Shown here: positions 44,369 to 53,965 of the stretch, piece by piece
Position numbering within the stretch: the stretch's first letter is position 1
How the letters are laid out: each line of letters begins with the position of its first letter
The notes under the pieces: model-generated
What the model was told of the DNA's origin: nothing
The model's input: only the letters and a program-made list of their open reading frames with translations
Database searches by the model: none
NCBI GenBank assembly: GCA_963794185.1
Contig: CAWCDM010000126.1
Coordinates: 13,400 to 77,399, forward strand
Source of the DNA: JAMXLO01 sp963794185
Lineage (GTDB): Bacteria; Pseudomonadota; Alphaproteobacteria; Acetobacterales; Acetobacteraceae
DNA: 64,000 nucleotides
Direction: 5' to 3'
Made by a program: the position numbers and the translations under genes

Positions 44369-46423
44369 ATGGGAGCCGCCGTGGAAACGAACGTGGATTC
44401 GCATGCCGCGCGTCGATTGGGTGAGACCCCCGCGTTGGAGGTGCGTCTCCTCGGACCGATGACGGTCAGCCGCGGCGGGGTCGCTCTGGCGCTGCCGACC
44501 TCACGGAAGGTCCGCGCGCTGCTCGCCTATTTGTCGCTCGCGCCCCATCCGGTCACGCGCAGCCGGCTTTGCGATCTGCTGTGGGACGTGCCCCAGGATC
44601 CACGTGGCGAGCTTCGCTGGTGCCTGAGCAAGATCAGGGGCCTCGTCGATCAGCCCGACCGCGGCAGGGTCGAGACCCCGGCCGACACCATCCGGCTCGA
44701 CCTTTCGGGCTGCCACGTGGACGCGGTTGAGATCAGCCGCGCGGTCGCCGCGGGCATCGAGAGGCTTTCGGCGGAGCGGCTGACGACGCTGAGCGCGATG
44801 TTCGCGGGGGAGTTTCTCGACGGCCTGGAGATCGACCGCAGCCCGATGTTCGACACTTGGCTCACTGCCAAGCGGCGCCACTTTCGCGGTTGCCGTGTCG
44901 CCGTGCTGGAGCACCTCGTGCAGAGCGGCCCCGAGGACGAGGTCTTTCCCCATCTGGAGGCTTGGCTTCAGCTTGCCCCGTTCGATGAGCGCGTGCACGA
45001 GGCGCTGCTGAACGCGCTTGCCAGGCGAGGTCGCATTGACGACGGTGACGATCACCTGGCTGCGACCGCCCGTTTGTTTGAGGCCGAGGGACTCGATCAC
45101 GCGCCGATGCGCGACCTGTGGCGCTCAGCCGTGGCTGAAGCGAACCGATCAGCCCGGGGCCGCGGAGCGGCTCCCGCATCGGCAGCCGCTTCGAGCGCCG
45201 ATGGCCGGCCGGACGGAGTAATTGCGCCGCGCCGTGCATCCGTCGCGGTGATGCCCTTTCCCGGCCAATCCAGCGAAGCAGATTTCCCCGGCGGCGTCGG
45301 CGGCGGCCTCGCGCACGACGTGATCACGCGGCTCGCCAAGCTGCGAAATCTTTTTGTCATCGCGCAGGGTTCCGTTTTCGCGCTCAGCGAACGTGGGGTC
45401 GGGCCGCAGGAAGCCGGCCGGATGCTGAACGTCGACTATGTCATCAGCGGAACGTCGCAACGTCGGGGCAATCGCCTTACGGTGACGGTGGATCTCGCCG
45501 AAACGCGCACCGCCAGGGTGGTCTGGGCGGAGGTCTACGATCAGGCGTTGGACGACACCTTCCTCGTCCTGGACGACATCGGCGACCGGATCGTCGCATC
45601 GATCGCCGGCGAGATCGAGACGGTCGAGCGCAACCGCGCGATCCTGAAGCCGCCCAGTTCGCTGGACGCGTGGGAGGCGCATCACCGCGGCCTTTGGCAC
45701 ATGTACCGGTTCAGCCGGGCCGACAACGAACGGGCCCGGCACTTCTTCCAAACGGCCGTGGAACTCGACCCGACCTTCTCGCGCGCCCACGCCGGGCTGT
45801 CCTTCACGCACTTCCAAAACGCGTTCCAGGGCTGGAGCGAGCGGGCGCCTGAGATCGACCGGGCGTTTGCGGCCGCCGGCCAAAGCCTGATGGCCGACGA
45901 TCGTGACCCGGCAGCGCACTGGGCCATGGGCCGGGCGCTGTGGCTTCGCGGCAGCCAGCAGTCGTCGATGGTCGAACTCGAAACAGCGATCGACCTCAGC
46001 CCGAACTTCGCGCTCGGTCACTACACGCTTGCTTTCATCCACAGCCAGGGCGGCGATCCCGAGGCCGCCGTACGGTTCTCCGACCACTCGCGACACCTGA
46101 GCCCGTTCGATCCGCTGCTCTTCGGTATGCTCGGCGCCCGTGCGATGGCCCTTGTGCGTCTTGGCCGGTTCGACGAGGCCGCCGAATGGGGCCTCAGGGC
46201 CTCCGCCCGCCCGAACGCGCATGCGCACATCCTGGCGATCGCCGCCTATAGTCTGGCGCTCGCTGGGCGCCTGGACGAGGCGCGCGCCCAACTCGGCGCG
46301 ATTCACACGGTACTTCCGCACTACGTTGTCGATGATTTCCTGACCGCGATGAAGTTTTCCGCGGAGGGTGAAGCCCTCTTCCGCGAGGCTGCAAAGCGCA
46401 TCCGAACAACGAGCGCTTGCTGA
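44369..46423 (+). CDS. SARP-like regulator with TolB-like and TPR domains
   Basis: A 684-residue one-component regulator. The N-terminus has a winged-helix DNA-binding domain (LEVRLLGPMTVSRGGVALAL, SRKVRALLAYLSLAPHPVTR, SRLCDLLWDVPQDPRGELRW) and a bacterial transcriptional activation domain (LQLAPFDERVHEALLNALAR). Next is a TolB-N-like block (RRASVAVMPFPGQSSEADFP, YVISGTSQRRGNRLTVTVDL). The C-terminal half is TPR repeats (ARHFFQTAVELDPTFSRAHA, MVELETAIDLSPNFALGHYT). This architecture is shared with adenylate-cyclase-associated and CadC-like regulators. The ATG at 44369 has GGAGAG four bases upstream. It is divergent from the methyltransferase and hydrolase pair with 127 bases between, and probably regulates them. 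Confidence 0.85.
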   Translation: MGAAVETNVDSHAARRLGETPALEVRLLGPMTVSRGGVALALPTSRKVRALLAYLSLAPHPVTRSRLCDLLWDVPQDPRGELRWCLSKIRGLVDQPDRGRVETPADTIRLDLSGCHVDAVEISRAVAAGIERLSAERLTTLSAMFAGEFLDGLEIDRSPMFDTWLTAKRRHFRGCRVAVLEHLVQSGPEDEVFPHLEAWLQLAPFDERVHEALLNALARRGRIDDGDDHLAATARLFEAEGLDHAPMRDLWRSAVAEANRSARGRGAAPASAAASSADGRPDGVIAPRRASVAVMPFPGQSSEADFPGGVGGGLAHDVITRLAKLRNLFVIAQGSVFALSERGVGPQEAGRMLNVDYVISGTSQRRGNRLTVTVDLAETRTARVVWAEVYDQALDDTFLVLDDIGDRIVASIAGEIETVERNRAILKPPSSLDAWEAHHRGLWHMYRFSRADNERARHFFQTAVELDPTFSRAHAGLSFTHFQNAFQGWSERAPEIDRAFAAAGQSLMADDRDPAAHWAMGRALWLRGSQQSSMVELETAIDLSPNFALGHYTLAFIHSQGGDPEAAVRFSDHSRHLSPFDPLLFGMLGARAMALVRLGRFDEAAEWGLRASARPNAHAHILAIAAYSLALAGRLDEARAQLGAIHTVLPHYVVDDFLTAMKFSAEGEALFREAAKRIRTTSAC

Positions 46424-46980
46424 ATCTGCAAGGTGCGCATCTCGACCGTCCCTGGCGCGCGGGGCGGAGAAGCCGCCACCCGCAGTATGCGCCCCTGTGC
46501 ATCTGAATGACCTCCAATTTCGCAGGTGCGTCAGGCTAATCAGTGCCAACCGTGACGGGACAGGAACGAACTGTTGGGCCGATCCCCGCAAACACCAAAA
46601 CAGAAGCGGCCATCCACAAGTTGCTCGAGAGGCAGGTGTGCTGTTCATTGACGCCGATACGGCGGGGCCGGGCGTGCGGCCCCACGACCCGGATCTCTTG
46701 CCCCTTCGGAGGTACGACCTTCGACGTTGCCGGCGAAAGCAAGCGTGATCGAATGTCCATTGTGGGTCGTGAGCGGTCAACAAACCAGGCCACGGGGACA
46801 AGGCTCCGTCTCGCGGTTTCATCAAGGAAGGAAGGTTTCACAGCGAGGCGACGGCAAATCCCCCGACTGCCACCGAGGACCATAATGGAGCGCTTCGCAC
46901 GAAGCGCATTCATGTTCGCCCTTGTGGCTCCCGGTGCGCTTTCCTCGGTGACATCCGTGCTTCCATCGCCGCCGCCACCC
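46424..46980. other. Intergenic with dispersed repeat
   Basis: About 550 bases with no supportable gene. The stretch 46890-46913 repeats 10512-10535 (two mismatches) and contains a CTTCG/CGAAG palindrome. Read on the minus strand it gives the peptide start MNALRAKR, also seen at 10.5 kb, but nothing downstream is conserved. Confidence 0.45.
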
Positions 46981-48843
46981 TCACGACGCCGCCTCAAGCG
47001 CCTCCTCGGCCGCCAGCCACTCCGCCTCGGCCGCAGCAGCCAACCGCCTGATAGCAGCCAGCCTGGCATTGACCGCCGCGATCTCCGGCGCGCGTCCCGC
47101 TGCGTACAACTCGGGATCGGCCAGCTTCGCCTCGATCGCCGCCCGCTCGGCGGCCAGCCGCCCCAGACGCGCCTCGGCATCGCGCGCCTGTCTGCGCAAC
47201 GGAGCAAGCGCGGCCCGCGCATCGGCCCGCTCGCGGCGTTCGTTCCGCCGCGCTGCCACATCCGCCTTCGCCGCCGGCCGCGCACGCTCGGCCAGCAATG
47301 CCCGATAGTCGTCCAGATCGCCGTCGAACGGCCGCACCGTGCCGTCCGCCACCAGCCACAGCCGGTCTGCGATCAGCTCCACCAGATGCGGGTCGTGGGT
47401 GATCAGCAGCACCGCGCCCTGGAAGTCGGCCAGCGCCTTCACCAGCGCCTCGCGCGCGTCGATGTCGAGATGGTTGGTCGGCTCGTCGAGGATCAGCAGT
47501 TGCGGCGCCTCCCGCGTCGCGAGCGCCAGCAGCAACCGCGCCTTCTCCCCGCCCGACAGGTTTTCGACCCGCGTCTCCGCCCGGTTCACGTCCAGCCCGA
47601 AGCGGGCCAACTGCGAACGGACCTGCCCGGGGTTCGCACGCGGCAGCGCTCGCGCCATGTGCGCGATCGGCGTCTCATCGGCGACCAGTTCGTCGGCCTG
47701 GTGCTGCGCGAAATACCCCACGCGCAGCTTGCCCCCGCGGCGGAATTCTCCCCCGAGTGGCGCCAGTCGCCCTGCCAGCAGTTTTGCCAATGTGGACTTG
47801 CCGTTGCCGTTGGCGCCCAGCAGCGCGATCCGGTCGTCGGTGTCCACCGACAGCGAAACGTTCCGTAGCACCGGCACGCCATCGTAGCCCACCGCGGCGC
47901 GTTCCAGCGTCAGGATCGGCGGGGCCATGCGCGCGGGTTCGGGAAAATCGAAGCGGGTCGGCGTGTCCTCGATCACCGTATCGATCTGCGGCAGCCGCGC
48001 GAGCGCCTTGATCCGCGCCTGTGCCTGGCGGGCCTTCGACGCCTTGTAGCGGAAGCGGTCGATGAACGACTGAATATGCGCGCGCTCGGCGGCGACGCGC
48101 TCGGCGGCGCGGTTCTGCTGCAGGGCACGCTCGGTGCGGATGCGGACGAATTCGTCGAAGCCGCCGGGGGTCAGCGAAATCTTCCCCCGGTCGAGGAACG
48201 CGATCGCCTCCACCGCGCGGTCCAGCAGGCCGCGGTCATGCGAGACCAGCAGCGCCGCGCCAGGGAAGCGGGCGAGCCAGCCCTCCAGCCACAGCGCCGC
48301 CTCGAGGTCCAGATGGTTGGTCGGCTCGTCGAGCAGCAGCAGGTCGGGGTTGGCGAACAGCGCGGTCGCCAGCGCCACGCGCATGCGCCACCCGCCGGAG
48401 AATTCCTCCACCGGACGCGCCTGCGCGGCTTCGTCGAACCCCAGCCCGGCAAGGATCGCAGCGGCGCGGGCAGGGGCCGCATCGGCGCCGATCGCTCGCA
48501 GCCGCTCATGGACCTCGGCCAGGCGGTGCGGCTCCGCGGTGTCCGCCTCGGACAGCAGGGCCAGGCGTTCGGGATCGCCCTGCAGCACCGTATCGAGCAG
48601 CGAGCCATCCCCCGACGGCGCCTCCTGCGCCACGGTCGCGATGCGCGCGCGCGCGGCCAGGCGGATCTCGCCGCCATCCAGCGGGATTTCCCCCCCGATC
48701 GCACGCAGCAGCGTGGTTTTGCCGGCGCCGTTGCGACCGACCAGGCCGATGCGCCGGCCCGGATCGACCGTGAGGTCGGCGCCGTCCAGGATTGGCCGCC
48801 CACCAAGGCGGATGGTGGCATCGGAAATGACGAGGAGAGACAT
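46981..48843 (-). CDS. ABC-F ATPase (Uup/YheS type)
   Basis: A 620-residue soluble tandem ATPase of the ABC-F class, which acts on ribosomes rather than transport. First domain: Walker A GLVGRNGAGKTTLLRAIGG, signature FSGGWRMRVALATALF, Walker B LLLLDEPTNHLDLEAALWLE. Second domain: LLGANGNGKSTLAKLLAG, LSGGEKARLLLALATR, LLILDEPTNHLDID. The linker (RFRYKASKARQAQARIKALA) is the P-site tRNA interaction motif region. The C-terminus is a coiled coil rich in Ala, Glu and Arg (RRQARDAEARLGRLAAERAA), as in Uup/YheS. No membrane segments. Confidence 0.93.
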   Translation of the reverse strand: MSLLVISDATIRLGGRPILDGADLTVDPGRRIGLVGRNGAGKTTLLRAIGGEIPLDGGEIRLAARARIATVAQEAPSGDGSLLDTVLQGDPERLALLSEADTAEPHRLAEVHERLRAIGADAAPARAAAILAGLGFDEAAQARPVEEFSGGWRMRVALATALFANPDLLLLDEPTNHLDLEAALWLEGWLARFPGAALLVSHDRGLLDRAVEAIAFLDRGKISLTPGGFDEFVRIRTERALQQNRAAERVAAERAHIQSFIDRFRYKASKARQAQARIKALARLPQIDTVIEDTPTRFDFPEPARMAPPILTLERAAVGYDGVPVLRNVSLSVDTDDRIALLGANGNGKSTLAKLLAGRLAPLGGEFRRGGKLRVGYFAQHQADELVADETPIAHMARALPRANPGQVRSQLARFGLDVNRAETRVENLSGGEKARLLLALATREAPQLLILDEPTNHLDIDAREALVKALADFQGAVLLITHDPHLVELIADRLWLVADGTVRPFDGDLDDYRALLAERARPAAKADVAARRNERRERADARAALAPLRRQARDAEARLGRLAAERAAIEAKLADPELYAAGRAPEIAAVNARLAAIRRLAAAAEAEWLAAEEALEAAS

Positions 48844-48946
48844 GGCGGCGTGTCATCGGGCGGGTTGGGGGCAGGGGTCAAGGGTGGCATATTGTTAAGC
48901 ACCGCGTCGGCGCAATGAAGCTGCCAGCGATCTGGAGCCCGCCACG

Positions 48947-49123
48947 ATGACCGTCATGCCGGTCAACGCCTATGCTGCGCTGAAGGCGACCGATATGCCG
49001 GAAGAACAGGCGCAGCCAGCCGCCGAATGCGATGCACGAGATGCGTGCCGACTAACGGCCTGTCGTGGATCGACCGCTCGCGGGCAGGTCCAATGCGTCA
49101 TTGAGGGCCCTCGCCAATCATGA
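48947..49123 (+). pseudogene. Possible remnant of a DUF1640-like coiled-coil gene
   Basis: The frame opens MTVMPVNAYAALKATDMPEE followed by QAQPAAECDARDACR, resembling the first helix of DUF1640/CCDC90 proteins (alpha-helix, then a PE-Q-A motif). Similarity then ends, with a stop at 49121. It overlaps the first part of the nagZ frame. Too short to be sure. Confidence 0.25.
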
Positions 49124-50168
49124 CGCGGGGAGCGGTTCCGTAACCATATCCAAATCGATTTCCCCCGGACTTGCCGCAAGAGCCGCCATCGTCGGCATCG
49201 CCGGACCGACGCTGCCGACGGCCGAGGCGGCGCTGTTTCGCGCGCACCCGCCCGCCGGCGTGATCCTGTTCGCCCGCAACATCGAGGACCCAAGGCAACT
49301 CGGCTTGCTGGTTGCCGCGCTCCGCCGCAGCCTTCCGTCCCAGGCACTTCTGATGGTGGACCAGGAGGGCGGCCGCGTCGCCCGCCTGCGTCCGCCGCAC
49401 TGGCGCGCGCACCCCTCGGCGGGGACCCTCGGCGCGCTGTTCGCCCGCCGCGGCAATGCCGGTCTGCGTGCCGCCTGGCTGACCGGGGCGCTGATTGGCC
49501 ACGATTGCGCCGCTGCCGGCTTCGACGTGGTGGCCGCGCCGGTGCTCGACCTCGCCATCCCCGGTGCGCACGCGGTGATCGGCGACCGCGCGCCGGCAGA
49601 AGACCCCGTGACGGTTGCGCGGCTGGGCAGGGCGATGGCGGCGGGCCTGCTGGCCGCGGGGATACAGCCGATCGGCAAGCACGTGCCCGGGCATGGCCGG
49701 GCACGCGTCGACAGCCATCTGGCGCTGCCGCGCGTCGAGGCGAACCGTCTCGACGCCGACCTGCTGCCGTTCGCCTTGAACACCGACCTGCCCTGGGCCA
49801 TGTCGGCGCACATCGTGTATCCGGCCTGGGATGCCGCGCTGCCTGCGACGTTGTCGCCGACCGTGATCAGGGCGATCATCCGCGGACGGATCGGCTTCGG
49901 AGGAGTTCTGGTGACCGACGATCTCGCCATGAAGGCGCTGTCCGGCGCGCCGGCGGACCTGGCGCGACGGGCGCTGGCTGCAGGCTGCGACATCGCGCTG
50001 TACTGCAGCGGCGAGCCGGCGCCCACCGCCGAGCTGCTGGCAACCTGCCCGGGCGTAATCGCGGCCGCCGCCGCCCGCCTCGCCGCCGCGCGTGCGCTCG
50101 CGATGCGGCGGCGTCTCGCATTCGATCCTGCGGCGCTGGCTGTCGAACGGGATCGGCTCCTGGCGTGA
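49065..50168 (+). CDS. nagZ: Beta-N-acetylhexosaminidase (GH3)
   Basis: Cytosolic glycoside hydrolase family 3 enzyme of peptidoglycan recycling that removes GlcNAc from anhydromuropeptides. Diagnostic blocks: AHPPAGVILFARNIEDPRQL, LLMVDQEGGRVARLRPP, the family motif PIGKHVPGHGRARVDSHLAL (catalytic loop His in KHVPGHG) and FGGVLVTDDLAMKALSGAPA. The GTG at 49065 gives 367 residues; the first 30 or so are not conserved and the true start may be nearer SPGLAARAAIVGIAG. It overlaps the M50 protease start in GTGA, so nagZ heads the operon through scpB. Confidence 0.92.
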   Translation: MDRPLAGRSNASLRALANHDAGSGSVTISKSISPGLAARAAIVGIAGPTLPTAEAALFRAHPPAGVILFARNIEDPRQLGLLVAALRRSLPSQALLMVDQEGGRVARLRPPHWRAHPSAGTLGALFARRGNAGLRAAWLTGALIGHDCAAAGFDVVAAPVLDLAIPGAHAVIGDRAPAEDPVTVARLGRAMAAGLLAAGIQPIGKHVPGHGRARVDSHLALPRVEANRLDADLLPFALNTDLPWAMSAHIVYPAWDAALPATLSPTVIRAIIRGRIGFGGVLVTDDLAMKALSGAPADLARRALAAGCDIALYCSGEPAPTAELLATCPGVIAAAAARLAAARALAMRRRLAFDPAALAVERDRLLA

Positions 50169-50902
50169 CCGACCTCATCTTTCAGGTTGCCATAGCGGTG
50201 ATCCCCGCGATCCTGGCGATCACCCTGCACGAGGCGGCCCACGGCTATGCTGCGCTGGCACTGGGCGACGATACGGCGCGGCTGGCAGGGCGGCTGTCGC
50301 TCAACCCGCTGCGGCACGTCGATCGCGTCGGGACCATCCTGCTGCCGGGCTTCCTGCTGATCTTCCAGCTGCTGACCATCCATCGCGTCGTCTTCATGTT
50401 CGGCTGGGCCAAGCCGGTGCCGGTGTCGGCCTGGAAGTTCCACGACCCTCGTCGCGGGATGGCGCTGGTCGCGGTGGCCGGTCCGGCGATGAACTTCTTC
50501 CTCGCCTGGGTGGGGGCGCTCCTGCTGCCGGCGCCGACCGGCCTGACCGACGATGGCCTCGACTATCTCGAACAGGTCGTCGCCCAGCACCCGGTGTTGG
50601 GGCTGTTTCTGTTCTATTTCATACTGACCAATCTGGTCCTGGGCCTGTTCAACCTACTGCCGATCCCGCCTCTGGACGGCGGCCGCATCGCAGTCGGCGT
50701 ACTGCCGCTAGATCTGGCGCGGCGCTGGGCCAGGCTCGAGCGGATCGGCATCGTGCTGGTGATCGTGCTGATCCTGGTGCCGCATCTGATCCCCGGATTC
50801 GATCCGTTGGGCCAGGCGCTCAACACCGTGGTGCCGTGGGCGTTCGACCTGGTGCTCCGGCTGGCGGGACACGATGTCGGCGGAGCCGATGTCCGCCTCT
50901 GA
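50165..50902 (+). CDS. Site-2 protease family metalloprotease (M50)
   Basis: A 245-residue polytopic membrane zinc protease. Zinc motif LHEAAHGYAALALGDDTARL (HExxH) in the first helix, an NPLRHVDRVGTI block, and LFNLLPIPPLDGGRIAVGVL carrying the third ligand Asp. Five to six membrane helices in total. The GTG start overlaps the nagZ stop by four bases; the 3' end overlaps scpA by 29 bases. This short form, lacking PDZ domains, is often found next to scpA. Substrate unknown. Confidence 0.9.
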   Translation: MTDLIFQVAIAVIPAILAITLHEAAHGYAALALGDDTARLAGRLSLNPLRHVDRVGTILLPGFLLIFQLLTIHRVVFMFGWAKPVPVSAWKFHDPRRGMALVAVAGPAMNFFLAWVGALLLPAPTGLTDDGLDYLEQVVAQHPVLGLFLFYFILTNLVLGLFNLLPIPPLDGGRIAVGVLPLDLARRWARLERIGIVLVIVLILVPHLIPGFDPLGQALNTVVPWAFDLVLRLAGHDVGGADVRL

Positions 50903-51659
50903 CACGCGCGAGTCTGACAGCCTGCTCCTCCGGCTGGAGGGATTCGAGGGTCCACTCGACCTGCTGCTGGACCTCGCCCGCGCGCAGAAGGTCGATCTGG
51001 CGAGAATCTCGATTCTGTCGCTGGTCGATCAGTATCTCGCGGTGATCGAGGGCGCGCGCCGCATCCGGCTGGAACTGGCGGCGGACTGGCTGGTGATGGC
51101 GGCCTGGCTCACCTGGCTGAAATCGCGCCTGTTGCTGCCCGAAGGCGGCGAGGCGGCGGAAGACGGCGAGCTTGCCGCCGACATCCTGGCGACGCGGCTG
51201 CGCGATCTGCAGGCGGTCAGGGCCGGCGCCGTCTGGCTCGCCGCCCGGCCGCAGCTCGGCCAGGAGGTGTTCGCACGCGGCGCACCCGAGGACCATACGG
51301 AGATCGACCGCTCGCGCCTCGTGTTGGACCTGGCTTCGCTGGTGCGGGCCTATCTGCTGGGGGTGCGGCGCGGCGTCGGCACGCGGCGCTATCAGCCGCG
51401 CCCGCTCAGCCTGTGGAGCGTGAAGGACGCGCTGCAGCGCCTCGCCGCGCTGCTCGGCAGCGTTCCCGACTGGACGAGCCTCGACCATTTCCTGCCGGAC
51501 ACGCTCGGCGGCCCGCTGGAGCACCGCGCCGCCCTGGCCAGCACGCTGCTGGCCGGGCTTGAACTGGCGCGCAGCGGCGGAGCGCGGTTGCGACAGGAGC
51601 GGGATTTCGGTCCGATCCTGGTGCGACGCGCCGCAGACGGGGTAGAGGAGGGCGCATGA
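50874..51659 (+). CDS. scpA: Segregation and condensation protein A
   Basis: The 261-residue kleisin of the SMC-ScpA-ScpB condensin. N-terminal kleisin helix RLEGFEGPLDLLLDLARAQK and VDLARISILSLVDQYLAVIE, then LAADWLVMAAWLTWLKSRLL. The C-terminal winged helix includes PLSLWSVKDALQRLAALLGS. A second ATG at 50889 (MSASDTRESDS) is an alternative start. It overlaps the M50 gene and scpB (ATGA), so all are coupled. Confidence 0.93.
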   Translation: MSAEPMSASDTRESDSLLLRLEGFEGPLDLLLDLARAQKVDLARISILSLVDQYLAVIEGARRIRLELAADWLVMAAWLTWLKSRLLLPEGGEAAEDGELAADILATRLRDLQAVRAGAVWLAARPQLGQEVFARGAPEDHTEIDRSRLVLDLASLVRAYLLGVRRGVGTRRYQPRPLSLWSVKDALQRLAALLGSVPDWTSLDHFLPDTLGGPLEHRAALASTLLAGLELARSGGARLRQERDFGPILVRRAADGVEEGA

Positions 51660-52258
51660 CCGACGAACCGTCAGCCGAACTCATCGCTCCGGACGAGCAG
51701 GCCCTGCGCCTTGCCGAGGCGCTGGTGTTTGCCAGTGCCGCCCCGGTCGGCGCGCGGGCGTTGTCGCAGCTCCTGCCCGAGAATGTGGACGCCGACGCGG
51801 TGATCGCCGCGCTCCGCGACCGCTATGCGGGGCGGGGCGTCGAACTGGTGGAGGTTGGCGGCGGCGTGCAGTTCCGCACCGCACCCGATCTCGCGCCCAG
51901 GCTGCGCAAGGTGATCGAGATACCGCGCCGACTGCCGCGCGTGGCGATGGAGACGCTGGCGATCATCGCCTACCACCAGCCGGTCACGCGCGCCGAGGTC
52001 GAGGAGATCCGCGGCACCAGCCTGTCGCAGCAGACGCTCGACGCCTTGCTGGAGGCAAGCCTGATCGCGCCGAAGGGCCGCAGGGAGAGCCCTGGCCGGC
52101 CGACGCTCTGGGGCACCACGCCGCAGTTCCTGGCCCAGTTCGGTCTGAAGGACCTGCGCGAACTGCCCCGCCGCGAGGACCTGCTGCTGGAGCCCCCGCA
52201 ACCGGCGCAGCAGCCACAGGCACCGGAGGAGGCAGCGTCCGACGGCGGCTCGCCCTGA
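51656..52258 (+). CDS. scpB: Segregation and condensation protein B
   Basis: A 200-residue ScpB with two winged helices. LRLAEALVFASAAPVGARAL starts the first; RVAMETLAIIAYHQPVTRAE, VEEIRGTSLSQQTLDALLEA and GRPTLWGTTPQFLAQFGLKD are the conserved C-terminal blocks. The last 25 residues are Pro/Gln-rich and unconserved. It overlaps scpA by four bases. Confidence 0.95.
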   Translation: MTDEPSAELIAPDEQALRLAEALVFASAAPVGARALSQLLPENVDADAVIAALRDRYAGRGVELVEVGGGVQFRTAPDLAPRLRKVIEIPRRLPRVAMETLAIIAYHQPVTRAEVEEIRGTSLSQQTLDALLEASLIAPKGRRESPGRPTLWGTTPQFLAQFGLKDLRELPRREDLLLEPPQPAQQPQAPEEAASDGGSP

Positions 52259-52297
52259 TCACTGGCCACTGATCACTGATCGCTGCTACCTAGCGCC

Positions 52298-52927
52298 ATG
52301 TTCGATTTTGCCTGGTCCGAGATTGCCCTGATCGCAGCCGTCGCGCTGATCGCGATCGGGCCGAAGGACATGCCGGCGGCGATCCGCGGCATCACCAACA
52401 TGATCAAGAAGGCGCGCCGCATGGCCGCCGAATTTCAGACGCATGTCGACGAGATGGTGCGCGAGGCCAACCTCGACGAGGTGCGCAACCAGTTCAACGA
52501 GATTCGGAACTTCGACGTGAAGGGCCAGATCGAGCGCGCGGTGGACTCGGACGGTTCGCTGCGCAGCACCTTTGCCACCAATCCGCTGGATCCGACGGTT
52601 CCGGCGGCCGTCTCGCCGATGCGGGAGGTCGCGGTCGACGACCTTCAGTTCGACGACCCGGTGCCGGGAGCGGCGCACTCCGATCCCGGGAGTGCGCCCA
52701 CATCCGGCACGGTACCGTCGGCAGAACATCCGGTGGAGATTGCGATCGAGGCGACGCCAGTGCCCGCACCGCCGCGGGCGCCGGCCTTCATTCCGCCGAA
52801 CATGACGCCGCCACCCGGATCGTGCACTGCGGGACATCCTGCGCAGCGTGCGGGCGCCGAACCGGAGCCGCCGGCTTTCATTCCGCCAGAGGTCGTGCTG
52901 CAACGTCGATCGCGCCCCTCGGCCTGA
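52298..52927 (+). CDS. tatB: Sec-independent translocase subunit TatB
   Basis: A 209-residue TatB: one N-terminal helix (MFDFAWSEIALIAAVALIAI), the hinge GPKDMPAAIRGITNMIKKAR, an amphipathic helix (EMVREANLDEVRNQFNEIRN) and a long Pro/Ala-rich tail in which PAFIPP occurs twice. MFD-x-x-x-SE is TatB- rather than TatA-like. It is followed by tatC after 32 bases. The tatA gene expected between scpB and tatB is absent; only 39 bases separate them. Confidence 0.92.
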   Translation: MFDFAWSEIALIAAVALIAIGPKDMPAAIRGITNMIKKARRMAAEFQTHVDEMVREANLDEVRNQFNEIRNFDVKGQIERAVDSDGSLRSTFATNPLDPTVPAAVSPMREVAVDDLQFDDPVPGAAHSDPGSAPTSGTVPSAEHPVEIAIEATPVPAPPRAPAFIPPNMTPPPGSCTAGHPAQRAGAEPEPPAFIPPEVVLQRRSRPSA

Positions 52928-52959
52928 GCCGACCGACAGCGCACCGCTGAAAGCTGACC

Positions 52960-53745
52960 ATGTCCACGACCGACGAAAAAGACGATCCGATCGACGACAA
53001 GCCGATGCCGTTGCTCGAGCATCTGGTCGAGCTGCGGCGCCGGCTGATGTGGTCGATCGCGGCCTTCCTGGTGTGCTTCGTCCTCTGCTACCACTTCTCG
53101 GCGCAGATCTACGGCTTCCTGGCGCAGCCGCTGGTGGACATCCTCGAGAAACAGTCCGGCACGCCGCGCCGGCTGATCTTCACCCAGCTGTACGAGGTGT
53201 TCTTCACCTATCTGCGCGTGGCGTTCTTCGGCGCCGCGTTCGTGTCGTTCCCGGTGATCGCCTCGCAGGTCTGGCTGTTCGTCGCCCCTGGCCTGTATCG
53301 CAGCGAGAAGCGCGCATTCTTCCCGTTCCTGGCGGCCACGCCGGTGCTGTTCGTGCTCGGTGCGGCGCTGGCCTACTACTTCGTGTTCCCGTTCGCCTGG
53401 CGGTTCTTCATCAGCTTCGAGAACCCGCCCGGCAGCAACGTGCCGATCCAGCTCGAGGCGAAGGTGAGCGAATACCTGGACCTCGTGATGAAGCTGATCT
53501 TCGCGTTCGGCATCACCTTCGAGCTGCCGGTGCTGCTGACCCTGCTGGCCAAGGTCGGGATCGTCTCGTCGGCGGGGTTGAGGAAATTCCGGCGCTACGC
53601 CTATGTCGGAATGTTCGTCATCGCGGCGATCCTGGCGCCGCCCGACGTGATCACGCAGACCGGCCTGGCGATACCGCTGATCGCGCTTTACGAGATTTCC
53701 ATCATTGCGGCGAAGATGGTCGAGCCGAAGCCGGTGGAGGTGTGA
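52960..53745 (+). CDS. tatC: Sec-independent translocase subunit TatC
   Basis: The 261-residue core receptor of the twin-arginine translocase. N-terminal cytosolic motif MPLLEHLVELRRRLMWSIAA, then six helices, with PGLYRSEKRAFFPFLAATPV and the conserved GITFELPVLLTLLAKVGIVS. It recognises twin-arginine signals such as the one at 3.8-4.3 kb. Operon with tatB. Confidence 0.96.
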   Translation: MSTTDEKDDPIDDKPMPLLEHLVELRRRLMWSIAAFLVCFVLCYHFSAQIYGFLAQPLVDILEKQSGTPRRLIFTQLYEVFFTYLRVAFFGAAFVSFPVIASQVWLFVAPGLYRSEKRAFFPFLAATPVLFVLGAALAYYFVFPFAWRFFISFENPPGSNVPIQLEAKVSEYLDLVMKLIFAFGITFELPVLLTLLAKVGIVSSAGLRKFRRYAYVGMFVIAAILAPPDVITQTGLAIPLIALYEISIIAAKMVEPKPVEV

Positions 53746-53765
53746 TGGCAAGGCAATCGCATTTT

Positions 53766-53853
53766 GCGCCGTCATGCCCGCGTAGGCGGGCACCCAGGCG
53801 AACAACACTGCAGTTGCCCCCCTTGATTCGTGCTTTCGCAGGAATGACAGAAT
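53766..53853. repeat. Degenerate REP-like inverted repeat
   Basis: CCGTCATGCCCGCGTAGGCG at one end and GCTTTCGCAGGAATGACAG at the other form an imperfect inverted repeat, the same type as the perfect element at 2030-2090. It sits between tatC and serS. Confidence 0.65.
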
Positions 53854-53965
53854 GAGGGCCGGCAACGTCGCCTTTCACGACGGCTCCCGGCGTAGGTCGG
53901 CTGGTCCCATCCTTCGTCAATGGCCATCCCAGGCTTGGCCATGATCGCATTCCATCGGTGTAGCC

